Of a stretch of 64,000 nucleotides of DNA, positions 7,629 through 15,213 are shown in pieces; positions within the stretch are counted from its first letter, which is position 1, and each line of letters starts with the position of its first letter. The translations under genes were made by a program, and so were the position numbers. Origin of the DNA: Allobranchiibius sp. CTAmp26 (lineage in GTDB: Bacteria; Actinomycetota; Actinomycetes; Actinomycetales; Dermatophilaceae). The DNA is taken from assembly GCF_017565405.1 (NCBI RefSeq), contig NZ_JAGEKR010000006.1, positions 155,537 through 219,536 of the forward strand, written 5' to 3'. The notes below the pieces were generated by a model. That model did not search any database and was not told the DNA's origin. It saw only the letters and a program-made list of their open reading frames with translations.

Positions 7629-8345
7629 ATGACCACCACACTGATCACCGGAGCCAACAAGGGCCTCGGCAAAGAGACCGCCCGCCTGCTCGTCGAGGCG
7701 GGGCACATCGTCTGGATGGGCTCGCGCGACCAGGCCCGGGGGACCGCCGCGGCAGAGGAGGTCGGTGGCCGGTTCGTCCAACTCGACGTCACCGACGACC
7801 GATCGGTCGATGTCGCGATGGCGATGATCGCCGAGTCGGGGACGGGTCTCGATGTCGTCGTCAACAACGCCGGCATCGCCAAGCGCACCGCGGGCGGGGG
7901 CCAGGCCGAGGCTCTGGACGGACCCAGCGTCCTGGAGGTCTTCGACACCAACGCCGTCGGGGTCGTGCGGGTCACCGAGGCCGCGCTCCCGCTGTTGGCG
8001 ACATCGACGAATCCCGTCGTCGTGAACGTCTCGAGTGCTCTGGGTTCGTTCTGGGCCACGCACGAGCCATCACGGCCCGCCTCCCACTTCGTCTCCATCG
8101 TCTACGGCGCGAGCAAGGCCGCCGTCTCGATGCTCACGGTGCAGTACGCCCGCGCGCACCCCGGCATCAAGATCAACGCGGTCGAGCCCGGCATCACGGC
8201 CACCGAGCTCGGGGGCGGTGACCCGGGCAGCCACCCCGGGCGGCCCGCGATCGAGAGCGCCCGCGTGGTGGCCGACCTGGCGTGCATCGGCCCCGACGGG
8301 CCGACCGGCACCTTCCATGAGGACGCCGGCGAGCTCGGGTGGTGA
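7629..8345 (+). CDS. Short-chain dehydrogenase/reductase (SDR)
   Basis: 238 residues. The NAD(P)-binding motif TGANKGLGKE is at residues 8-17, then NNAGIA (about 77-82), a Ser in VVNVSSALGSF and the catalytic pair in YGASKAAV. The motif TGANKGLG and the insertion around ATHEPSRPASHF resemble carbonyl-reductase-like SDRs. The cofactor is probably NADP(H). The ATG was chosen where the Rossmann strand begins (MTTTLITG); a second frame overlapping it has no family similarity. It is divergent from the XRE regulator, the usual regulator-SDR pairing in actinomycetes, so it is probably controlled by that regulator. The substrate is unknown. Confidence 0.92.
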   Translation: MTTTLITGANKGLGKETARLLVEAGHIVWMGSRDQARGTAAAEEVGGRFVQLDVTDDRSVDVAMAMIAESGTGLDVVVNNAGIAKRTAGGGQAEALDGPSVLEVFDTNAVGVVRVTEAALPLLATSTNPVVVNVSSALGSFWATHEPSRPASHFVSIVYGASKAAVSMLTVQYARAHPGIKINAVEPGITATELGGGDPGSHPGRPAIESARVVADLACIGPDGPTGTFHEDAGELGW

Positions 8346-8448
8346 CATGCCGGTGAGGTCCATACCGAGAAGTCTCTGAGTACGCCGCCACGCGTCGTGC
8401 CCTCGATCGGCTCCGGAACCGGGTCGGCCGCACCGGCGAGGAGGGAGG

Positions 8449-9156
8449 TCATCGCCGTGGCGCGTCCGGGACCCAGATCGACGCGTCGTGCGCGAAGACC
8501 ACCTGCCGCGGGTCGAAGGCCAGCAGGGTGTCGATCCATGCGGGGGCGACGGGCAGCGGAGGCACATGTCCGAGGTCGGCCGCCCGCCGAGCGAGGACGT
8601 CGTCGCTCCACTGCGAGGCCGCGTCGTGGGACTGCCCGGCCAGCACGATCGAACCGTCCTCGCACTCGACGACGAGGGACTGGTGGCCCGCGACGTGCCC
8701 CGGCGTGGGGAGGACGTGCACACCGGGAAGGATCTCGCTGGGCCCGTCGAGGACCTCGTAACGGACGCCGGCGTGGTCGACGAGTTCGTCGATCGTGTAG
8801 TCACCGCCACGCGCTGTGGCGAGCTCGGTGCGCTGGACGAAGATGGGCAGACCCGCCAGTTGCGGGTTGCCCCCGCAGTGATCGAAGTGCAGATGGCAGT
8901 TGACGACCCGGCTCACGTCTCCGGCATCGACACCGGCCGAGCGCAGCGCCTGGGACAGGGGCACCCTCTGCGGGCGGTACCAGGCCTCGGTCTCCGGATC
9001 GGCGGCGCCGATTCCGGTGTCGAGCAGCAGCAAGCCGTCCCGATGGGGCACGGCGTAGCCGTAGACCGCTTCGACCTTCGGCGTTCCCGTGCCGGTCTCC
9101 TCGGCCGGGCGTACGAAACTTCCCAGGAACACCCGACGTACGTCGTGGATCTTCAT
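8449..9156 (-). CDS. Metallo-beta-lactamase-fold hydrolase, N-acyl homoserine lactonase-like
   Basis: 235 residues. The metal-binding motif HLHFDH (H88, H90, D92, H93), H154 or H158 in TPGHVAGH, D178 in AGQSHDA and a last His in FAHDAS form the full dinuclear metal site. HLHFDHCGGN and the overall length match AiiA/AttM-type lactonases, though many close relatives act on other lactones. It starts 22 bases after the aldolase-like gene 9179-10111 and is the last gene of a minus-strand set with an APC permease, so a catabolic lactonase role is at least as likely as quorum quenching. The ATG at 9154-9156 begins at the first strand (MKIHDVRRVFLGSF). Confidence 0.85.
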   Translation of the reverse strand: MKIHDVRRVFLGSFVRPAEETGTGTPKVEAVYGYAVPHRDGLLLLDTGIGAADPETEAWYRPQRVPLSQALRSAGVDAGDVSRVVNCHLHFDHCGGNPQLAGLPIFVQRTELATARGGDYTIDELVDHAGVRYEVLDGPSEILPGVHVLPTPGHVAGHQSLVVECEDGSIVLAGQSHDAASQWSDDVLARRAADLGHVPPLPVAPAWIDTLLAFDPRQVVFAHDASIWVPDAPRR

Positions 9157-9178
9157 CGCGAACGAGGCCCCTGTGACG

Positions 9179-10111
9179 TCATGACGACGTGACGTCGCGC
9201 GACCAGCGTTGCGCGTACGACAGGTACGTGCGGCCGATCCGCGTCGCTGCCTCGGTGTCGTCGATCGTGCCGTGCGTCCAGTCGCGGATGGCCTCCTCCC
9301 AGATGCTGCGCCCGATCGCGAATCCCACGAAGGCATCGACCTGTGCGGCGACGTCGAGCCAGTGGTCCAGTCGCTCCTGCGGGGCGTCCCGGCCGAGCAC
9401 GATGAGGTCCGCGTCATGCCCGCCGGAGCGAGCCTGGCCTGCCACCGCACGCGCAGCGTCGACCGTCTCCAGGCCCTCCACCTTCCACAGCCTCGGCGCG
9501 ACCCCCGCCCGCTGGTTGTCGGCGATGACCTGCGTCACGAGCCCGGGCCGGACGTCGCGGTCGTAGCGATCCGTATCGCCGCTGACGGAGGCCTTCTGCT
9601 CGTCGGTGGCGGGTACGAGGAGCTCGTAGAGGAACGGCACCCCCGCGTCCGCGAGGCCCGCGCTGACCTTCGCCAGGTCGTCGAGCTGCCGCGACCGGTC
9701 GGAGGCGTCGAACCACGGGTTGTCGCGCACGAGCACCTTGGCGTACGCCGGTGCCACTTCACGGACATGATCGAGCCACTGCTCGCCGTACTCCAGCGTG
9801 AACCAGTCGTGACCGCTCGCCTCGACCGGGATCGCCAGCACCACGTCGTCGGACGGCGCGGCCGCCACCACCGCGGCGCCGTACTGCTCGTCCACGAGCA
9901 CACCGGGCCGTCCGATCGTGACCTGCGCACGTACGTCGCGAAGCCCCGCGTAGATCAACTGCTTCGCGTGCCGCATCCTCCCCGCCTGCTCATCGGTGGG
10001 TGAGTCGTGCTCGACGCCGAAGAGGCTGGACCCGAACGAACCGCGGTGGTCCATCGCCAGGATCAGCAGCGGGTCGTCGTGGGTCGGGGACCAGGACGTG
10101 GGGACGGTCAC
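9179..10111 (-). CDS. DUF2090 / IolC C-terminal-like aldolase
   Basis: 310 residues starting at GTG (10109-10111) with GGGAG ribosome site. LLILAMDHRGSFGSSLFG near the N-terminus, YAGLRD, and EGLETVDAARA..GRDAPQERLDHWL followed by FVGFAIGRSIWEEAI are characteristic of DUF2090. That domain is also found fused behind the IolC kinase, where it is a class I/TIM-barrel 2-deoxy-5-keto-gluconate-6-phosphate aldolase in inositol breakdown. No kinase domain is present, and no other iol gene is in the window. The likely role is an aldolase for a phosphorylated sugar-acid-like substrate. It lies between an APC permease and a lactonase-like enzyme on the same strand. Confidence 0.85.
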   Translation of the reverse strand: MTVPTSWSPTHDDPLLILAMDHRGSFGSSLFGVEHDSPTDEQAGRMRHAKQLIYAGLRDVRAQVTIGRPGVLVDEQYGAAVVAAAPSDDVVLAIPVEASGHDWFTLEYGEQWLDHVREVAPAYAKVLVRDNPWFDASDRSRQLDDLAKVSAGLADAGVPFLYELLVPATDEQKASVSGDTDRYDRDVRPGLVTQVIADNQRAGVAPRLWKVEGLETVDAARAVAGQARSGGHDADLIVLGRDAPQERLDHWLDVAAQVDAFVGFAIGRSIWEEAIRDWTHGTIDDTEAATRIGRTYLSYAQRWSRDVTSS

Positions 10112-10183
10112 GGTGCGCTCCCTCGGAGAGATGTGTGGGCCAGCCCATCCTGCTCCTGCGGTGGCAGGCGTCGGCGGGCCGCC

Positions 10184-11623
10184 CTATGCGCGGGTCGGGG
10201 TCGCCGTGCGACGCGCGTCGACCAGGTAGGACGCCAGCGGCGCGATGACGAACGCGATGGCCAACAGGGTGATCGCCAGGACATTGGGCCGACCCCCCGA
10301 CACGAAGATGCCCTTGAAGTCGAACGACACCAGCAGGAACAGGGAGAACACGATCGCCACCGCCGGTACCACGGTGCCCAGCAGCCTGCCGGTGCGGATG
10401 GAGGCCCACCGCTCCTTCCTGCTCGACGCGAACCGGATGACGACGACCGGCACGACGAGGAACTGCACGAAGCGCGAGATGACGGCGAGCCCGGTCAGGT
10501 TGGCGGTGTCGTACCCGAGGGACAGCGGGAAGGCGATCGCCAGCACCGCGGTCACGCCGAACGCCAGCAGCGGCACGCCGAAGCCACGCTTGCGCGCGAT
10601 CGCCGCAGGGAGCAGGCCGTCGTCGGCGAGCGCGGTGAAGAGCCGGGGCGCGCTGAACGACGAGGCGATGTTGATGCCGAACAACGACACCAGTGCACCG
10701 ATCACGACGAGGGTGTGCACGGTGTCGTTGGTGATGGCTGCGGCGAGTTTGACGGTGTCGGAGGAGTTCGCGATCTTGTCCGGCGCGAGCAGCATGCCCG
10801 AGGTGATGGCGAGCAGATACACGACAGCGACGATCACCATGGCCGTCGGCACGGCGCGGGGCAGTGTCCGGTCGGGCTGCTCCATCTCCTCGGCGGCGTT
10901 GGCGATCGACTCGAAGCCGGTGAACGCGTAGAGCGCGGCGATCACGGCCAGCACGACGCTCGCGAACTCGCCTGTGCCCACGTCGATGAAGCCGAACAGG
11001 GAGTAGGTGCTCGGTCCGCCGTACACCTTGCTGCCGCCCGCCAGGTGGTAGTCGTTATGGCCCGTCACGACCACGGTGACGACGGCAGCGACGATGAAGA
11101 TCACCAGCGCGAGGACCTTGCCGATCGTCGAGATGCCGTTGGTCCACGCGATGACCCGGTTGCCGAAGTAGTTGATGACCAGGAGCAGGAGGATGAACAG
11201 CACGAAGGTGAGGGTCTTCACGCTGAGGAAGCCGGTCTCCTTCGACCATCCTTCGTGCGGGAAGACCACCTGGAGGAAGGTCGTGACGGCGAACGACGCG
11301 AGCGTCCCCCAGGCGATGGCCGCGGTGAACGCGTGAGTGACCCCGACGTAGATCCCGGTCCGGCGACCGATCCCGACCATGGTGTACGCGTACGCAGCCC
11401 CGTTCGTCCTGACGTACCGCGCGGCGGTGGCGAAGACGAGGGCCAGGACGAGCGCGAACACGGCCGCGATCACGTACGCCAGAGGCGCGAGCGTCCCCGC
11501 GTCGGAGATCACCGCTCCGGGGGTGAGAAAGATCCCAGCACCGATGACGGCATTCACGCCGAGCAGTACGACGCTCCAGTAGCCGAGCGGCCGCTGCAGC
11601 AGACCGGTCCTTTGCTCGCTCAA
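10184..11623 (-). CDS. APC-superfamily amino-acid permease
   Basis: About 479 residues with 12 hydrophobic helices. The first contains VLLGVNAVIGAGIFLTPGAV, the APC signature of helix 1, and FTGFESIANAAEEMEQPDRTLPRA is the conserved helix 6 / loop region. It imports an amino acid or related amine by proton symport; the substrate is unknown. The start is uncertain: a frame opens at 11656, a GTG is at 11632 and a TTG at 11623 follows AAGGGA by ten bases and gives the family-like beginning LSEQRTGLLQRPLGYWS. A TATAAC -10-like box lies upstream (RC at about 11660-11665), which argues against the 11656 start. It is the first gene of the set with the aldolase-like and lactonase-like genes. Confidence 0.9.
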   Translation of the reverse strand: MSEQRTGLLQRPLGYWSVVLLGVNAVIGAGIFLTPGAVISDAGTLAPLAYVIAAVFALVLALVFATAARYVRTNGAAYAYTMVGIGRRTGIYVGVTHAFTAAIAWGTLASFAVTTFLQVVFPHEGWSKETGFLSVKTLTFVLFILLLLVINYFGNRVIAWTNGISTIGKVLALVIFIVAAVVTVVVTGHNDYHLAGGSKVYGGPSTYSLFGFIDVGTGEFASVVLAVIAALYAFTGFESIANAAEEMEQPDRTLPRAVPTAMVIVAVVYLLAITSGMLLAPDKIANSSDTVKLAAAITNDTVHTLVVIGALVSLFGINIASSFSAPRLFTALADDGLLPAAIARKRGFGVPLLAFGVTAVLAIAFPLSLGYDTANLTGLAVISRFVQFLVVPVVVIRFASSRKERWASIRTGRLLGTVVPAVAIVFSLFLLVSFDFKGIFVSGGRPNVLAITLLAIAFVIAPLASYLVDARRTATPTRA

Positions 11624-11789
11624 CCCACGCACTTCCCTTATTAAATCGGAAAGCAATGGTTATATCCCGAGCGAGGTGCCGCACGTCGACAGGACCGCCT
11701 GGCGAGATAATGGATCCGACAGCCGCGCACCGACGCTCAGCTGACTCGCCGGCGCCTGACCACGTCGCCGGGATCCTGCCGCATGGGGC

Positions 11790-12734
11790 TCAAGCCGGCT
11801 GGCGTTCCCCCGTCGGGTCGGCCCATCCCGCCGTACGCAGCACCCGCCCGTCCAGCGCGTCCAGCCGGGCAGCGACGCCCGCGGCCTCCAGCCAGCCCGG
11901 GGCGTCCTCACTCAGGATGATCGAGGCCGTGGAGGCCGCGTTCGCCTCCACGGCGTTCGCGGCGGCGCAGGTGACCTGCGACCAGATCGTGTCGGCGGGC
12001 GACCCGGTGCGGGGGTCGATGATGTGGTGTCGCGGCACATCACCCTGCTGCCAGGTGCGCAGCCGCGTGGAGGAGGTCGCGAACGCCTGCCCCGCACCGC
12101 ACACCCGCTGGAGCACCGCGCCGTGGTGATCGGCGACCCCGATCGACCAGCCGGTGCTGGGAAGCGCTCCGGACGTCGCCACGTCGCCGCCTAGATTGAC
12201 CAGGAACCCGCCGTCCATCCTCGCCGCCAGTTCCGCGGCGATGCTGTCGGCGGCCCATGCCTTCGCGCTGGCGCCGAGGTCGAGCTGCACGCCGGCATCC
12301 ACCGTGAGCTCGCGGCGTACGGGATCGAACGTCCAACCCGCAGAGAGAGATCCGTCCCGGGGCGGCACAGCGACGAGCGACGACGTGGCACGGGAGGCGC
12401 GGGCTCGCACCACGTCCAGGTCGGCGTCGTACCCGGCGGTGATCAGCGCGCGGCCGACGGTCGGGGTGACCAGGCCATCGGTCAGCGCGCTGGTACGCCG
12501 CGCGGCTTCGAGCGCGGCCGCCAGCGTCGTCCCCACCTGGGTGCGATACGCCCGGTGCCGCGCCGCCGAATTCACCGCACTCAACTCGGAGTCGGGACGG
12601 AAGCGGGAGGCAGCGGCGTCCAGTTCGACGAGCCGGGCACGCAGGAGTTGCAGCGCTTCGCGCTCCACGGCCGGGTCGGTGACCACGAGTTCGATCATCG
12701 TGCCGATGGCTCGAAAGGAGCTGCGTTGCATCAT
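11790..12734 (-). CDS. apbE: FAD:protein FMN transferase (ApbE)
   Basis: 314 residues. The family motifs are present: MGTMIE-like start (FRAIGTMIELVV), FRPDSELSAVN, the active-site loop LDLGASAKAWAADSI, NLGGDVATSG and the C-terminal HHIIDPRTGSP (HxxDPxTG) that binds magnesium and FAD. The enzyme transfers FMN from FAD to Ser/Thr of target proteins, normally outside the membrane. No signal peptide or lipobox is seen, so export of this copy is not shown. Its ATG overlaps the stop of the upstream Ser/Thr-rich peptide gene by 4 bases, suggesting coupling. No classical flavinylation target (FMN-binding domain protein) is in the window. Confidence 0.93.
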   Translation of the reverse strand: MMQRSSFRAIGTMIELVVTDPAVEREALQLLRARLVELDAAASRFRPDSELSAVNSAARHRAYRTQVGTTLAAALEAARRTSALTDGLVTPTVGRALITAGYDADLDVVRARASRATSSLVAVPPRDGSLSAGWTFDPVRRELTVDAGVQLDLGASAKAWAADSIAAELAARMDGGFLVNLGGDVATSGALPSTGWSIGVADHHGAVLQRVCGAGQAFATSSTRLRTWQQGDVPRHHIIDPRTGSPADTIWSQVTCAAANAVEANAASTASIILSEDAPGWLEAAGVAARLDALDGRVLRTAGWADPTGERQPA

Positions 12735-13042
12735 GATCCGCCGGTGTTGGAGGCGGAGGTGCTGCTCGACGATGAGGTCACCGGGCTACTCGAGGTGAAG
12801 CTCGACGACGAACTGGTCGTGGAGCTGGAGGTGCCGGACGTCCCCGACTTGCTCGTCGAACTCGAGGTCGTCGGGGATGCCGTGGAACTGGTGGTCGTGG
12901 GGGACACCCCGGCGGCCGTGGCCGACTGGTCGAGGTCGAGCTTCAGCGCGACGCCGCCCGTCGCGAGCACGGCGGCGAGCAAGATGGAGGCGGTGGCGCG
13001 CCGGGTGCGTCGCAACGCGCGATGGCCGAGGGAGTGCGGCAT
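12731..13042 (-). CDS. Small secreted Ser/Thr-rich protein coupled to apbE
   Basis: 103 residues. A basic start (HRALRRTRRATA) and a hydrophobic segment (about 18-34) act as signal peptide or anchor. From about residue 45 to the end it is almost only Ser and Thr with Gly/Pro/Lys. Its stop overlaps the apbE start (ATGA), so the two are translated together. In related actinomycetes a small protein with exactly such a signal plus Ser-rich linker precedes an FMN-binding domain flavinylated by ApbE; here that domain is missing and no SGAT-type site is seen. It could be a truncated carrier or a flavinylated low-complexity peptide. The opposite strand is also open but gives no recognisable product. 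Confidence 0.6.
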   Translation of the reverse strand: MPHSLGHRALRRTRRATASILLAAVLATGGVALKLDLDQSATAAGVSPTTTSSTASPTTSSSTSKSGTSGTSSSTTSSSSSFTSSSPVTSSSSSTSASNTGGS

Positions 13043-13147
13043 GCGGTACTCCTGGGGAGAGGGTCGATGACCCGACCACCATCGCCGCCTGCTGTGTGCA
13101 GTTCCTGTGCGCGTTCTAGGTGCACGCGGTGGCTCGTCGCGCGCTGC

Positions 13148-13546
13148 TCAGGCGACCAGTCGGTGCAGGGCCCACCGCGCGATCGGCAGGTACGCCGCGA
13201 GGACCGGCCATGCGCCCGTCGCCCGGAGCCACGTCGAGCACCCGCCCGGCGCTGCGTCGACACCGTGCACCAACTGCATCCGGACCGGCCCGACCCGGGC
13301 GGTCCACGCCCACCGCATCGTCGCCTCGTCGAAGGAGTCGACGACGAACGCGACGCGCACCCCGAGTGGCCCGACCACGGTGCCCGTGACCCCGGCGGCC
13401 AGCCGATCGGCATCGGTCTCGACGCCGCGGATCTGCGGCGACCAGGTCGACCAGAGTTCGGGCCGCGCGTACCGCTCCCACGCGTCCGCGGCCGTCGCGC
13501 TGCCGGATGCGCTCAGATGGGCCGTGCCGGTCACGCGGTTTAGCAT
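13148..13546 (-). CDS. SRPBCC (START/Bet v1-like) family protein
   Basis: 132 residues from MLNRVTGTAHLSASGS. ADAWERYARPELWSTWSPQI near the N-terminus and the later VVDSFDEATMRWAWTARVGP pattern are typical of the polyketide-cyclase/START-like SRPBCC fold, a hydrophobic cavity domain that binds lipids or aromatic ligands. No catalytic residue set is recognised. The start was chosen at ATG 13544-13546; the frame continues upstream through repeat DNA and antisense to the wax synthase gene without similarity. Neighbours are the apbE pair downstream and an intergenic tandem repeat upstream, neither of which suggests a specific ligand. Confidence 0.8.
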   Translation of the reverse strand: MLNRVTGTAHLSASGSATAADAWERYARPELWSTWSPQIRGVETDADRLAAGVTGTVVGPLGVRVAFVVDSFDEATMRWAWTARVGPVRMQLVHGVDAAPGGCSTWLRATGAWPVLAAYLPIARWALHRLVA

Positions 13547-13595
13547 GCCCTCACCATCGCATCCGGCCCTGACACGTCGACGGACCGCTCGTCGT

Positions 13596-13729
13596 GGTCG
13601 GCGTCGTTGTGGCCCGCTGGGGCCCGAAAAGCACCCGCACCATGCCGGTCGGCGTCGTTGTGGCCCGCTCAGGCCCGAACGGCACCCGCACCATGCCCGG
13701 TCAGCGTCGTTGTGGCCCGCTCGGGTCCT
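13596..13729. repeat. Intergenic tandem repeat, 51-bp unit, about 2.6 copies
   Basis: Unit 1 is 13596-13646, unit 2 is 13647-13697 and a partial third runs to about 13729. Each starts GGTCGGCGTCGTTGTGGCCC and the first two end CACCCGCACCATGCC. The core TGGCCCGCTCAGGCCCGAAC is also present, on the other strand with two mismatches, in the repeat at 39367-39470. It lies between the wax synthase end and the SRPBCC gene start and has no convincing reading frame. Confidence 0.85.
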
Positions 13730-13743
13730 CGACGAGCAGCGGG

Positions 13744-15141
13744 TCAGGCGACACCGGCGACGCGCTCGAGGTTGCCGAGCTCGTCGTCCAGGTGCCGCAG
13801 CAGCCACTGCAGGTGAGGAACGCTGCGGCGGCAGCCGGTCAGCCCGAACTCCATGCTGCCCGCGTAGCTGGCGCAGGTGATGTTGAGCGCCATCCCCTGC
13901 ATCGGGACCGACAACGGATAGGTGCCCACCAGCTTCGCGCCGCCGAGGTAGTGGGTCTCGCGGGCCCCGGGGACGTTGCTGATGATCAGGTTGAACGGCG
14001 GGCGCACGACGCCCTGCAGCCCCAGCAGCGGCAGCAGCATCGCCGGGGTCATCCCGACCGCACTCATCGCGACGATCTGGTTCGGTGTCATCTCCGACAG
14101 CGCCCGCTTGCCGTCCTGCATGCCGGCGTGGATGCGCGCCAGCCGCTCCGCGGGATCGGCGACGTCGGTCGCCAGCCTGGCCATCACGGTGCCGACCGCG
14201 TTGCCACCCTCGGACGAGGCCGACTGGGAGTCCTTGGCGTTCAGTCCGATGGGCACCATCGCGACCAGTGACGCGTCCGGCAGTTCCCCCAGGTCCTCCA
14301 GGTAACCGCGCACCGCACCGCCGCACATGGCGAGCACGACGTCGTTCACCGTGGTCCCCGAGGCCTTGGAGATGGCCACCAGTCGCGCCAACGGCCAACT
14401 CTGCGCAGCGAACCGGCGGGATCCGGTGATGGTGGTGTTGAAGATCGTCTTCGGCGCGTGCATCGAGACCGCCGAGGTCTCGTCGCGGACACCACGGGTG
14501 AGGGTCCTCACCAACGCGCCCGGCATGCCCGCCGCGTCGGTCGCCAGTCCGCGCGCCGCGCGCAGCAGCTCGGAGCTGACGTCATTGGTCTCGTTGCGTC
14601 CCGTGGAGCGCTCGCGAGGCGGCCGGGCAGCCCACATCGGTACGATCTCCCGATCGGTCGGGTCGGTGCTCAGGGTGTTCATGAGCAACCGACTCGCCGA
14701 GATGCCGTCGACCAGCGCGTGGTGCAGCTTGACGTAGACCGCGAAGCGGCCGTCGCGCAGACCCTCGATCACATGGGCCTCCCAGAGGGGCCGGTCCCGC
14801 GACAGCGGGGTCCCGTGCAACCGCGAGCACAGCTCGAGCAGCTCGCGGACCCGACCCGGCTTCGGCAGGGCGCTGTGCCGCACGTGGTGCTCGATGTCGA
14901 ACTGGGCATCCGGCTCCCACATCCACTGACCCGCCGTCCGCCACGAGCGGACCGGCCGCTTCAGGAAGAGCGGGTTGATGTCCTCGACACCGATGAACCG
15001 TTCGTAGACCTGGCGGGCGTAGTCGCGCGACGCGCCCGGCGGCTTCTCGAAGAGCTGCAGGCTGGCCACGTGCGTGGGCATGGCCCGGCTCTCCGACATG
15101 AGGAACGCCAATGACGTGGGATCGATGAGGGTGGGCGTCAT
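13744..15141 (-). CDS. Wax ester synthase / diacylglycerol O-acyltransferase (WS/DGAT)
   Basis: 465 residues, the family's usual length. The catalytic HHxxxDG motif is present as HHALVDG (140-146). Other family landmarks are MTPTLIDPTSLAFLMSESRA at the N-terminus, PLWEAHVIEGL before the motif, and NLIISNVPG in the C-terminal half. These enzymes make triacylglycerol and/or wax esters from acyl-CoA at the membrane face. The ATG at 15139-15141 has GAAAGGA five to six bases upstream and starts the family's N-terminus; the frame stays open far upstream only antisense to the photolyase gene. It implies that the host stores neutral lipid, which fits the acyl-CoA operon at 43.5-53.5 kb. Confidence 0.94.
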   Translation of the reverse strand: MTPTLIDPTSLAFLMSESRAMPTHVASLQLFEKPPGASRDYARQVYERFIGVEDINPLFLKRPVRSWRTAGQWMWEPDAQFDIEHHVRHSALPKPGRVRELLELCSRLHGTPLSRDRPLWEAHVIEGLRDGRFAVYVKLHHALVDGISASRLLMNTLSTDPTDREIVPMWAARPPRERSTGRNETNDVSSELLRAARGLATDAAGMPGALVRTLTRGVRDETSAVSMHAPKTIFNTTITGSRRFAAQSWPLARLVAISKASGTTVNDVVLAMCGGAVRGYLEDLGELPDASLVAMVPIGLNAKDSQSASSEGGNAVGTVMARLATDVADPAERLARIHAGMQDGKRALSEMTPNQIVAMSAVGMTPAMLLPLLGLQGVVRPPFNLIISNVPGARETHYLGGAKLVGTYPLSVPMQGMALNITCASYAGSMEFGLTGCRRSVPHLQWLLRHLDDELGNLERVAGVA

Positions 15142-15213
15142 CGGCGTCCTTTCAAGGAGTGTGACGCAGATCATTGCGTACGCCGTGTCGGAGGGGAGCG
15201 GCAGGATGGGCCC

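Noticed and set aside
7121..9747. Frequent CGTACG hexamers
   Set aside because: They recur in coding and non-coding DNA (for example 1327, 7121, 9742), but I did not count them, so enrichment is not claimed.
12555..13070. Plus-strand acidic protein (rich in Asp, Glu, Val, Leu) opposite the Ser/Thr-rich gene
   Set aside because: It is the complement of Ser/Thr codons, has no ribosome site of note, and the minus-strand gene has a signal segment and coupling to apbE.
13596..13729. CRISPR array
   Set aside because: Units abut each other without unique spacers of constant length, there are fewer than three full copies and no cas genes; it is a plain tandem repeat.
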